Origin: Opisthocomus hoazin
Lineage: Eukaryota; Chordata; Aves; Opisthocomiformes; Opisthocomidae
Reading direction: 5' to 3'
Assembly (NCBI RefSeq): GCF_030867145.1
Contig: NC_134422.1
Location: 2,386,001 to 2,450,000, forward strand
DNA length: 64,000 bases
The translations under genes and the position numbers were made by a program. Every line of letters starts with the position of its first letter. Position 1 is the stretch's first letter. The notes beneath the pieces are model-generated. The model ran no database searches. It saw nothing but the letters and a program-made list of their open reading frames with translations, and was not told the DNA's origin. This document shows positions 29,301-33,582 of the stretch, piece by piece.

Positions 29301-29664
29301 GAAGGACCCACCCTCCCTCCCTCCCTCCCTTCCCCGCCGCCCGGCCCGCACGCTTCCCGCGATCTCCAGCCCGCGGCCACGCGCCCCGCAGCCCTCCCCC
29401 CCTCCAGCCCGGGCAGAACCTTCCCTCCCCGCCCCGCCGCGGCCTCCCGGGGGCCAAGCCCGCACGAGGCGCCGCGCAGTCCCCTCAGGCGGCGCGCGCC
29501 CCCCCGCTCCCCTCACGCCGCCCCCGCGGCCATGAGGCGACGGCGGCCCGCACTCACCTGACGATGGTGAGGTGCGCGTCGGTGAGCTCCCCCGGCGGGG
29601 CGGCCGGGTCCTCCAGGGTCTCCAGCAGCGGCTGCAGGCTGGATCGGGCGGCGGGGGCAGTCAT
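1..29664 (-). CDS. RIF1: RIF1, replication timing regulatory factor 1 (29 coding exons, 3' end cut by window)
   Basis: Known role: RIF1 is a large nuclear protein that recruits PP1 to control replication timing and acts with 53BP1 to limit DNA-end resection. Seen: 29 GT-AG exons on the minus strand join with matching phases into 1,916 open codons; the human protein is about 2,470 residues. Residues 1 to about 960 match the N-terminal HEAT-repeat domain (e.g. SSQNSELSSAALQALGF, RTRALWVISKQAFPSE, IAFIAWKSLIDNFALNP, RTEALALTKLEVWWYLLMRL). Residues from about 990 are polar and disordered. The start ATG at 29664-29662 has a strong GCCGCC Kozak context and begins MTAPAA, like other RIF1 proteins. 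The SILK/RVxF PP1 motifs and C-terminal domain lie beyond position 1. TNFAIP6 lies upstream on the same strand, as in mammals. Individual exons are listed separately. Confidence 0.95.
3418..3487 (-). mobile_element. CR1 LINE 3'-end fragment in RIF1 intron
   Basis: The plus strand reads CACAGAATCATAGAATG, GGCTGGAAGGGACCTCTGTG and TCATCTAGTCCAACCCC, the reverse complement of the CR1 3' end. About 70 bp. Confidence 0.88.
3634..3688 (-). CDS. RIF1: RIF1 coding exon 28 (residues 1114-1132)
   Basis: A 55-nt exon encoding LEKSSLIENAKEDTTEKPE. Sequence support is weaker because the region diverges, but phase (1 in, 0 out), the TTTTAG acceptor and the GTAATT donor fit both neighbours exactly. Confidence 0.82.
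3770..3859 (-). CDS. RIF1: RIF1 coding exon 27 (residues 1084-1114)
   Basis: Encodes DIPAMYNNLDASEDTTLFSQ and then YTQSQEES, matching human DIPAMYNNLDVSQDTLFTQY. It carries SQ and TQ sites of ATM/ATR type. The acceptor is TTTTAG and the donor GTAAGT. Confidence 0.93.
4500..4522. repeat. Perfect 10-bp inverted repeat with 3-nt loop
   Basis: AAGACTTCTA then ATT then TAGAAGTCTT, in a RIF1 intron between exons 26 and 27. A small cruciform-capable palindrome with no known function. Confidence 0.8.
4873..5015 (-). CDS. RIF1: RIF1 coding exon 26 (residues 1037-1084)
   Basis: Encodes LLEEERSVDFVFIPPETKAR and ILTEHQKEVLRSK, a conserved island (DFVFIPPE, LT.HQKEVL). The acceptor is CTGTAG. The donor is GTCTGT, off the usual GTRAGT, but it is the only site that keeps the frame into exon 27. 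Confidence 0.92.
5743..5886 (-). CDS. RIF1: RIF1 coding exon 25 (residues 989-1036)
   Basis: Encodes GAKISGMEVKLGQKRNSILA and a Lys/Ser-rich tail. It matches the human VKISGMERKSNGKRDSFLAQ region. The acceptor is GAATAG and the donor GTAAGA; 48 codons. The disordered part begins here. Confidence 0.92.
6265..6364 (-). CDS. RIF1: RIF1 coding exon 24 (residues 955-988)
   Basis: Encodes SVLSQAKKKIPLLLPGFESI and EECSGPFSDA, matching the family block ending the folded N-terminal domain. The acceptor is TGAGCAG and the donor GTAAAT. Confidence 0.94.
6554..6756 (-). CDS. RIF1: RIF1 coding exon 23 (residues 888-955)
   Basis: Encodes YDSELLEQLSPLLCVVFQHK and CAHFWNATFAKTASLTYPEE, matching mammalian RIF1. 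The acceptor is CCCTCAG and the donor GTAAGA. Near the end of the HEAT domain. Confidence 0.95.
7072..7114 (-). CDS. RIF1: RIF1 coding exon 22 (residues 873-887), micro-sized
   Basis: A 43-nt exon encoding LADVSKVYSHLNNK, matching LDEVPKVYSCLNNK of the family. The acceptor is a tandem CAGCAG. The second CAG gives the lysine expected from homology; the first would replace that lysine with Asn-Arg. The donor is GTAAAC. Confidence 0.92.
8866..9130 (-). CDS. RIF1: RIF1 coding exon 21 (residues 785-873)
   Basis: The longest HEAT-domain exon (265 nt), encoding PTDWSKKKKEPLGKLASLFK and ISHVSLPSVIGTMFAIFSKP. The acceptor is ATGTTAG and the donor GTGAGT. It leaves two bases of a lysine codon. Confidence 0.94.
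10042..10141 (-). CDS. RIF1: RIF1 coding exon 20 (residues 752-785)
   Basis: Encodes MLPMMDRLTHIISVMVDCIN and then FAPYGTKYQPKHR, matching the family block VMVDCIDFSPYNIKYQPK. The acceptor is CTCCTCAG and the donor GTAAGA. Confidence 0.93.
11537..11686 (-). CDS. RIF1: RIF1 coding exon 19 (residues 702-751)
   Basis: Encodes LLRTWSDLYRAFARCAALVA and TAEENLCCEELCAKI, highly conserved. The acceptor is GTTAAAG. The donor GTGAGT at 11531-11536 gives exactly 50 codons. Confidence 0.94.
11925..12032 (-). CDS. RIF1: RIF1 coding exon 18 (residues 666-701)
   Basis: Encodes TNEVNQGDALEHNFNAVYSA and then LLLPVSHIFPVQEFPQ. TNEVNQGDALEHNF is invariant with the human protein as I recall it. The acceptor is GTTGCAG and the donor GTAACA; 36 codons. 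Confidence 0.95.
13034..13214 (-). CDS. RIF1: RIF1 coding exon 17 (residues 605-665)
   Basis: Encodes VGYVLSGPTSPLAFSESVIC and KQVENKEHLWRIWSIVVNPL, nearly identical to mammalian RIF1. The acceptor is TCCCTAG and the donor GTACAG. The 181 nt end in phase 0. Confidence 0.95.
13327..13400 (-). CDS. RIF1: RIF1 coding exon 16 (residues 581-605)
   Basis: A small 74-nt exon encoding GTPALFLIQLPFHNNLLECC and VTEE. The GTPALFLIQL block is highly conserved. The acceptor is TTACAAG and the donor GTACGT. Confidence 0.93.
15070..15156 (-). CDS. RIF1: RIF1 coding exon 15 (residues 552-580)
   Basis: Encodes SLIDITVKELPPKVLGSPAY followed by QVADMDLLN, matching the family string KVLGSPAYQVANMD. The acceptor is TACTTAG and the donor GTAAGT. 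It is 29 codons in phase 0. Confidence 0.94.
15504..15604 (-). CDS. RIF1: RIF1 coding exon 14 (residues 518-551)
   Basis: Encodes GNKKEKQGSEILTMLLQALK and then NTVRSNALPLQKIL. The GNKKEK.GSE motif is conserved. The acceptor is ATTCTAG and the donor GTAAGT. Confidence 0.93.
16484..16546 (-). CDS. RIF1: RIF1 coding exon 13 (residues 497-518)
   Basis: A short 63-nt exon encoding DCMLNVIWKDINGYVKTAIE; the IWK core is shared with mammals. The acceptor is CTTGTAG and the donor GTAAAA. Phase agrees with both neighbours. Confidence 0.9.
16797..16907 (-). CDS. RIF1: RIF1 coding exon 12 (residues 460-497)
   Basis: Encodes EPLQYPLISSPSFFCKHAST and INAVQDGFIAIGKEVP, matching the family. The acceptor is CTCCTAG and the donor GTAAGA. 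Confidence 0.94.
17154..17327 (-). CDS. RIF1: RIF1 coding exon 11 (residues 402-460)
   Basis: Encodes VIPSIQLLGIEMLLHFVMGP and FAKQNKLVLSL, matching the second HEAT segment after the flexible linker. The acceptor is CACGTAG and the donor GTATAT. Confidence 0.94.
18367..18487 (-). CDS. RIF1: RIF1 coding exon 10 (residues 362-402)
   Basis: Encodes VCVPLIQSTLSLDASAALQG followed by a variable Ser/Pro/Ala-rich linker ending TPVQKS. The first residues match the family and the linker is divergent, as expected there. The acceptor is TTTGCAG and the donor GTATTA. Confidence 0.9.
19104..19140 (+). repeat. Interrupted (CA)n microsatellite in RIF1 intron 9
   Basis: CA runs at 19104-19120 and 19130-19140 separated by TATACAAA. 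Confidence 0.85.
19293..19444 (-). CDS. RIF1: RIF1 coding exon 9 (residues 311-361)
   Basis: Encodes ILCSAKRLKLLMQPLSSIHV, RTEALALTKLEVWWYLLMRL and GPQLPANFEQ, a hallmark RIF1 block. The acceptor is CTTCAAG and the donor GTAACA. The 152 nt end in phase 0. Confidence 0.95.
20762..20900 (-). CDS. RIF1: RIF1 coding exon 8 (residues 265-311)
   Basis: Encodes TLHRSGSFINSLLQLEELGF and IAFIAWKSLIDNFALNP, close to identical to mammalian RIF1. The acceptor is TTTTCAG. The donor GTAGAT is slightly off consensus. Confidence 0.95.
20992..21084 (-). CDS. RIF1: RIF1 coding exon 7 (residues 234-264)
   Basis: Encodes KLISELQKLFSTKNETYVLK and then LWPLFVKLLGK, a HEAT helix pair. The acceptor is TCTGCAG and the donor GTAAGC. 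It is 31 codons with phase 0 at both ends. Confidence 0.93.
21335..22500 (+). mobile_element. Old, degenerate CR1 LINE in RIF1 intron 6
   Basis: Scattered matches run in order along the CR1 reverse-transcriptase region: GGGGAACTACAAGACAGCC, AATATGGAGCAAATTCCCAT, GGAAGCCATTTCTAGGCACA, GGCAAGGCTTTTGACACTGT, then the later LERVQ/LGLF-equivalent DNA near 22130-22220 and AAGCACTGGAACAAACTGCC near 22360. It is full of indels and stops, and no clear octamer tail remains. It lies antisense to RIF1. Confidence 0.75.
22866..23055 (-). CDS. RIF1: RIF1 coding exon 6 (residues 170-233)
   Basis: Encodes AEMGEEAVRWAKMIIPLVVH and LRGATALEMGMPLLLQKQQE, nearly identical to mammalian RIF1. The acceptor is GGCTCTAG and the donor GTAAGT. 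The 190 nt end in phase 0. Confidence 0.95.
24968..25062 (-). CDS. RIF1: RIF1 coding exon 5 (residues 139-170)
   Basis: Encodes VSRIISTLETILTKGDVQSM followed by VVEYEALNVII, matching the family block ending in NVIVRL. The acceptor is CCTCAG and the donor GTACGT. Two bases of an arginine codon carry over. Confidence 0.93.
25497..25627 (-). CDS. RIF1: RIF1 coding exon 4 (residues 95-138)
   Basis: The exon encodes the conserved string TRTRALWVISKQAFPSEIV of the HEAT domain. The acceptor is CTTTCAG and the donor GTAAGT. Its 131 nt restore phase 0. Confidence 0.95.
27141..27205 (+). mobile_element. CR1 LINE 3'-end fragment in RIF1 intron 3
   Basis: Reads GGGGTTGAACTAGATGACCT, GTCCCTTCCAACCATTCTG and ATTCTATGATTT, the CR1 3' terminus. 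Confidence 0.88.
27618..27714 (-). CDS. RIF1: RIF1 coding exon 3 (residues 63-95)
   Basis: A pyrimidine-rich acceptor precedes AHISSQNSELSSAALQALGF, one of the most conserved RIF1 blocks and part of a HEAT repeat. The donor is GTAAGC and the 97 nt leave one base of the next codon. Confidence 0.95.
28273..28351 (-). CDS. RIF1: RIF1 coding exon 2 (residues 36-62)
   Basis: The acceptor ends CCTGAAG and the donor is GTATGT. It encodes SRLTGEDGKVFTAEVRRHFP and then QLCKVFK, matching the family block before the first HEAT repeats. Its 79 nt complete the codon left by exon 1 and end in phase 0. Confidence 0.93.
29558..29664 (-). CDS. RIF1: RIF1 coding exon 1 (residues 1-36)
   Basis: The exon starts with ATG in a GCCGCCATGA context and encodes MTAPAARSSLQPLLETLEDP, like the RIF1 N-terminus. 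It is followed by a GTGAGT donor (plus-strand 29552-29557) and ends with two bases of a serine codon (phase 2). It lies inside the CpG island. Confidence 0.93.
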
Positions 29665-29763
29665 GGCGGCGGGAGCGGGGCGGGGGGTGGGTGGTGAGGT
29701 GTTGCTGCACAGCGGGCGAGCGGGCGACCCAGCGCCGCCGGCCCCGAGCCCAGCTGCCGGGCT

Positions 29764-29774
29764 AAGATGGCGGC
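29764..29774 (+). promoter_or_regulatory. YY1-type motif AAGATGGCGGC
   Basis: Perfect match to the extended YY1 consensus, 100 bp upstream of the RIF1 ATG and in inverse orientation to the gene. YY1 sites of this form often sit at or just after housekeeping start sites, so it may mark the RIF1 transcription start. Confidence 0.6.
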
Positions 29775-29817
29775 GCGCGGGACTGGCGGCGCGCGGGCCC
29801 GGGCTGCGCCGGCCCAG

Positions 29818-29822
29818 CCAAT
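29818..29822 (+). promoter_or_regulatory. CCAAT box (inverted relative to RIF1)
   Basis: CCAAT within AGCCAATGGG, a good NF-Y context, about 155 bp upstream of the RIF1 ATG. It reads as ATTGG in the gene's direction, which is common for NF-Y sites. Confidence 0.5.
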
Positions 29823-29943
29823 GGGAGCGCGGGGGAGGCGGGGACGGCGGCCGAGCCGGAGGACATCGAACGACGCTACGCGTTTTCTCCGCGCGCGGTG
29901 GAGCGCGGAGCGATGGATCGCTTCCCGCGCTTTTCGGGCGCCG

Positions 29944-29967
29944 CCCCCCCCCCCCCCCCCCCCCCCC
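29944..29967 (+). repeat. (C)24 homopolymer (G run on the RIF1 sense strand)
   Basis: Twenty-four consecutive cytosines inside the CpG island, 280 bp upstream of the RIF1 ATG. The minus (RIF1 sense) strand carries the G run, which could form quadruplexes. The exact length is likely variable and prone to sequencing error. Confidence 0.9.
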
Positions 29968-30257
29968 GGCGGGCTGTCGCTCCCCTCAGGCGGCGCCGGG
30001 CCGGGGACACCCCCGCATCCCACAGATCGTTGATTTGTGACAGGAAAATGAGCTCTGGGCGTGCCGGAGCGCCGTGCAGTGCAGCCGTTCCGCGCTCGGT
30101 TTGTCGGTGGCTGCCGAACGGGGGGTCCCCGAGCGGGCGTGGGGTTTCCCAATGGCGGGGGGAAGCGAGCGCAACGGAAAGCGCCCGGGTTCTTCGCTCG
30201 GCGCCGCGGCTGCGGCACCGAGCGCTGGCCGACATCGGCGGGCTGCGGGTGGGAGAC

Positions 30258-30348
30258 CTCACCGGGCCGCGTCCAGGCCGCTGCTCAGCCTCTCCAGAGA
30301 AGGAGAGTCCCCAGCCAGGGCAGCCTGTTCCAGGCCTCCAACACCCTC
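30258..30348 (-). mobile_element. CR1 LINE, 3' half of a copy split by an LTR insertion
   Basis: On the minus strand this reads GAGGGTGTTGGAGGCCTGG, then ACTCTCCTTCTCTGGAGA and GCCTGGACGCGG, matching the end of the CR1 reverse-transcriptase frame seen in other copies here. It continues the copy at 31507-31755; the two parts are separated by the insertion at 30349-31506. Confidence 0.75.
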
Positions 30349-31506
30349 TGTGGAATTATTAGTAAAATTAAGGTTTTGCATCTGAAAGTTTATATGAAAA
30401 ACGTAGCATTGTTCACCCATTGAGGAAAAGCATAAGGTCAAAAGGAGCTCTGAGGATGGGGCACAGCTGCAGCAGGCATGCGAGGAATCCACTAACACAG
30501 CAACTCCCTGCAACAGGCCATAGAGGATGGAGCGGGGTGGAGACGCCGTGGCCATGCTCCGTGATGATAAAGCGGGAAGAGATGGTCCTCTAGAACTGAT
30601 AAGCAGCTCATCTGGCCCCCTGCGCCAACAGGTTTTCAAAACCTTGCCAAATGCTGTCCTTTCGTGAACTTTGCTCGTTTTAATGTCATTTTAATACTAA
30701 AACACACCTCCATCCTGAAGGCTACCTTCCTCCGAGGTGTGACCACCCCTCTTTGAGTCTGCACCCTCGATTTTTTGTGAACTATACCTTTAAGCGTGAA
30801 GCGAGAGAATTTTACACCAATCATGATAAAAGCTGTGTATGACTACAGTCACTCAAACTCCACCTTAAATGTACAAAGGATATAAAAATAGCCAGGGAAA
30901 CGGGATTTTCAGAGAAGATAACACCGTGAGCAAGTCAACGGACACTCCACCTCAGACTGCCTCTGACTACTGGGACCGGCCGACGGGCTGAGGCTTGCTT
31001 CTCCCCCCTTGGGACGCCTTGGATGAGACTCAGACTAAGCGCTTTTCTCGGGAATCTTAGAAATCTCTCTAGAGAGTTACTCCCTAACGTTTATAGCCAG
31101 GCTGTATTTCACGCTTTTTATACTTAATAACATCATATTTGCACGTGCTTTCTTGCAGACAGTCACTATCACCGGCAATTCAAAAAACCTATATACCTGT
31201 TGCACAAATAGAACTGCACTGTTTCAGTAGCCAGTTGTCACAGTTTCGCACTGAACGCGACCGAACCCTAAGCGCGGCCGTGCCAGTTCGTGAGCACGAC
31301 TGGACCGAAGGTGCAGACCGCTATTAGTGTATCCGGAATCGTGGTTGTTTAATATACGTATTAAACGCGACTGGACTGGTAGTGGTAAATTGGACATCAC
31401 TCAGAATTTAAACCTGGCTGCACCTAGCCTCCCATTCTGGTGTGGAGAGTTAGAACGCAAGGGGGTTTATTTTCTGCCAAATTACTCCATCCCTTATAAC
31501 GCAACA
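30349..31506 (+). mobile_element. LTR-like insertion (probable solo LTR, about 1,158 bp) within CR1
   Basis: The segment interrupts one CR1 copy. It begins TGTGGAATT and ends AACGCAACA, so it has the TGT...ACA ends usual for LTRs. It is flanked by CCCTC at 30344-30348 and 31507-31511, a 5-bp target duplication as made by ERVL-type elements. The flanking identity can also be read as 8 or 10 bp, because bases before CCCTC match the element end. A TATA-like GATATAAAAATAG lies near 30879-30891. No coding region is visible. Family not assigned. Confidence 0.65.
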
Positions 31507-31755
31507 CCCTCAGAGTGAAGAAGTTCTTCCTCCTGTTCAGCTGGAACTTCCTCTGCTTCAGTTTGTGCCCGTTGCCCCTTGTCCTGTCGCTGGGCACCAC
31601 TGCAAAGAGTCTGGCCCCGTTCTCCTGACACCTACCCTAAAGATATAAGGTCCCCTCTCAGCCTTCTCTCCTCCAGGCCGAACAAGCCCAGATCCCTCAG
31701 CCTCTCCTTGTAGGAGAGATGCTCCAGTCCCCTCATCATCGTCGTAGCCCTGCAG
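31507..31755 (-). mobile_element. CR1 LINE, 5' half of the split copy
   Basis: The minus strand reads the CR1 blocks ACTGGAGCATCTCTCCTA, GGCTGAGAGGGGACCTTA, GTGCCCAGCGACAGGAC and GAAGAACTTCTTCACTCTGA, breaking off exactly at the insertion boundary. The copy is truncated at its 5' side near 31755, as usual for CR1. Confidence 0.85.
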
Positions 31756-32784
31756 ATGCTGAGCAGGAGTGCCTGTTCTGGAAGGAATCTCTTCCCCAAA
31801 TGGCATCACCCCTCTGGCTCCGTGGGGGTTTCCAGACAGGCGGATATTTCCTGTACACCCCTGAGTTCTGATCCACATCGGTTCAAGACCTGTTGCTTCT
31901 CAGTTAAAGAAACATTTAAAAAAAAAACCCCAAACCAACCAAAAAACACCTTAGGTCATAAACAAAATGTTAACAGTTCTCTTCATGCGGTTTCTGTGTT
32001 AACAAACACTTGGAGAAGGGGAATGACATTTTATACCAGGAGGATGCAGACAGGTTTATTCAGGCAGGGTTAAAAAGCACCGGCAGATTTTAGGTGCAGC
32101 TTGATCTTGTTGAACCTAGTGATCCGAACTTTGTTTCCTGGTGCTCATATGGAGCATGAATAGTGTCGGAAATGACAGGGAGAGAAGCTGCCGCACGAGC
32201 TGCAACACTGTTCTCCAGCACAGCCACGAAGCAGGATCATGTTCCCAGCAAAATGACAACAATAAAAGCTCAAAGATGAAACAAATTTAAAGAACTGAGA
32301 ATTAGAATGAGTAAAGCAAAGATGGGTCTGATTAGCTTAAGATCCTCTTGTGCAAAACTCTTTCTAAGGAATTCACAATACCTGAAACAAAAAAATAACT
32401 CACAGGAAGGTTCTCAGTGGGCATTAGACTTCAGCAGATCTGGGGTCAAGAAAACTTTCAGAGCTAAAGAAAGAAATTCCTATAACTTATTTACTGCCTT
32501 AAATCAAGAAAAATGTTTCAAAGTCTGAAAAGTTGTCAAGAAATAAAAACAGTTCATTGGAAACTCTGGACACAATTAAAACAGAGGTAGCTTTAATGCT
32601 CTTTCAGACTGAGGAATTTAAACTGAAGTTAAAAACATACGGAGAATGATTTATGTTCATTAATTCAAAATAGTACAGTCTTCTTCAAACCCGTGTAAAC
32701 AACATACAGCATCTTGACAGTATCTTCTGAATGGATTTGCTGGCACTTGGTCAGCAATTTCTTCTGATGCTTCATCTCACCAGT
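31756..32784. other. Intergenic sequence between TNFAIP6 and RIF1
   Basis: AT-rich sequence upstream of RIF1 and downstream of the TNFAIP6 3' UTR. Apart from the adjacent CR1/LTR block I see no gene or repeat that I can name. Confidence 0.5.
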
Positions 32785-33418
32785 TTTATTATCATTATAA
32801 AGTCTTTAATTTCATTCTTTACTAAGTGAAATCAGAGAAATAAAAGGACTTGAACACATCTCTGAAAGAGGGAACGCTGACAGAATTCATCGAGGAGCTT
32901 CTGATTCATCTCACGACAAGACTATGACGATAATATAATTGATTCTGTGCTGTTCACGCTGCTTCCCAGTCTTCTGACTTCAGACAGTTACATGGGTGGC
33001 TGCTAGGCCATCCACAAGAAAAATTTATGTATCTTACGAATAAGCTTACTCTAAAGGAAAATAAGGGTAGAACAGCATATTAAATTTAAAAATAATTGAA
33101 ATGGTCACACAAAAATTTTGTTCAAATGGTGCAAGAAATGAGGAGAAGGAGCACTTTATATAGAAAAATAATTTTAAAATCTCTGGTAACAATGAATTCT
33201 TCAGATTTTTACAGTACTTGTAATCTAAAAATAGTCTTCTATTATTAATGTAAGTATATTTTATAATTTATTTCCTAGTATACTTTATGACCAAAACTTA
33301 CATAAAAGCAGAAAATAAAAAATCAGAAAGATATGAAGGAAATGTCTTATCTGAAGAAACAGGTATCTGACGTGGGTTCTAAAACATGTTTCTTAATGAG
33401 TGTATCTCATTACTCTGC
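32785..33418 (-). terminator. TNFAIP6: TNFAIP6 3' UTR with candidate poly(A) signals
   Basis: On the gene strand AATAAA occurs at 33272-33267 and again at 32790-32785. These would give a 3' UTR of roughly 170 or 650 nt; the longer one is nearer the known size of the mammalian transcript. I do not see a dense AU-rich element. The true cleavage site cannot be decided from sequence alone. Confidence 0.35.
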
Positions 33419-33582
33419 TCACATAATACCAAATTTTCCAGATAAGAAGTTTGGTTTTCCTTGGGATGTTGCATTCTTTCCATCACTTGACTTTGAAGGC
33501 GTGTCCATAGTCATATATCGAATTTGAAAACCACCAGCAGTCACCGAGGCATCTGTCAAAAACTTCAAGGTCATAACATTGC
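33419..33582 (-). CDS. TNFAIP6: TNFAIP6 exon 6 (residues 222-275) and stop
   Basis: Encodes [20 protein letters not shown] and a Ser/Lys-rich tail ending [10 protein letters not shown], then TGA at 33421-33419. Asp232 of the CUB calcium site is present. The acceptor is TTGTCCCAG. Confidence 0.96.

Larger units (their letters stand above)
2353..29557 (-). other. RIF1: RIF1 introns 1-28
   Basis: The stretches between the listed exons are AT-rich intron sequence with no further coding exon that fits the frame. Notable contents are a CR1 tail at 3418-3487, a short palindrome at 4500-4522, CA/TA repeats near 19104-19140 and 20570-20650, an old CR1 copy at about 21335-22500, an AT-rich block at 23995-24060 and a CR1 tail at 27141-27205. 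The longest introns (2,193 nt at 25628-27617, 1,905 nt at 23056-24967 and 1,881 nt at 21085-22865) show nothing else I can name. Confidence 0.8.
29290..30270. promoter_or_regulatory. RIF1: CpG island and TATA-less promoter of RIF1
   Basis: About 1 kb of very GC- and CpG-rich sequence surrounds RIF1 exon 1, in sharp contrast to the AT-rich flanks. No TATA box is seen upstream of the ATG. A YY1-type motif and an inverted CCAAT box are present, typical of a housekeeping promoter. The transcription start probably lies around 29700-29780, inferred from motif position only. A divergent transcript on the plus strand is possible, but no exon is recognisable there. Confidence 0.85.

Noticed and set aside
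29130-30423. Many overlapping open frames in the CpG island, up to 185 codons
   Set aside because: Stop codons are rare in GC-rich DNA. The frames are Pro/Arg/Gly-rich, overlap on both strands and look like no protein family.
30339-31511. Reading the 30.3-31.5 kb insert as a DNA transposon with 8-bp duplication
   Set aside because: An 8-bp match can be drawn, but no terminal inverted repeats pair beyond the TGT/ACA ends. The LTR reading with a 5-bp duplication explains the ends better, though it is not proven.
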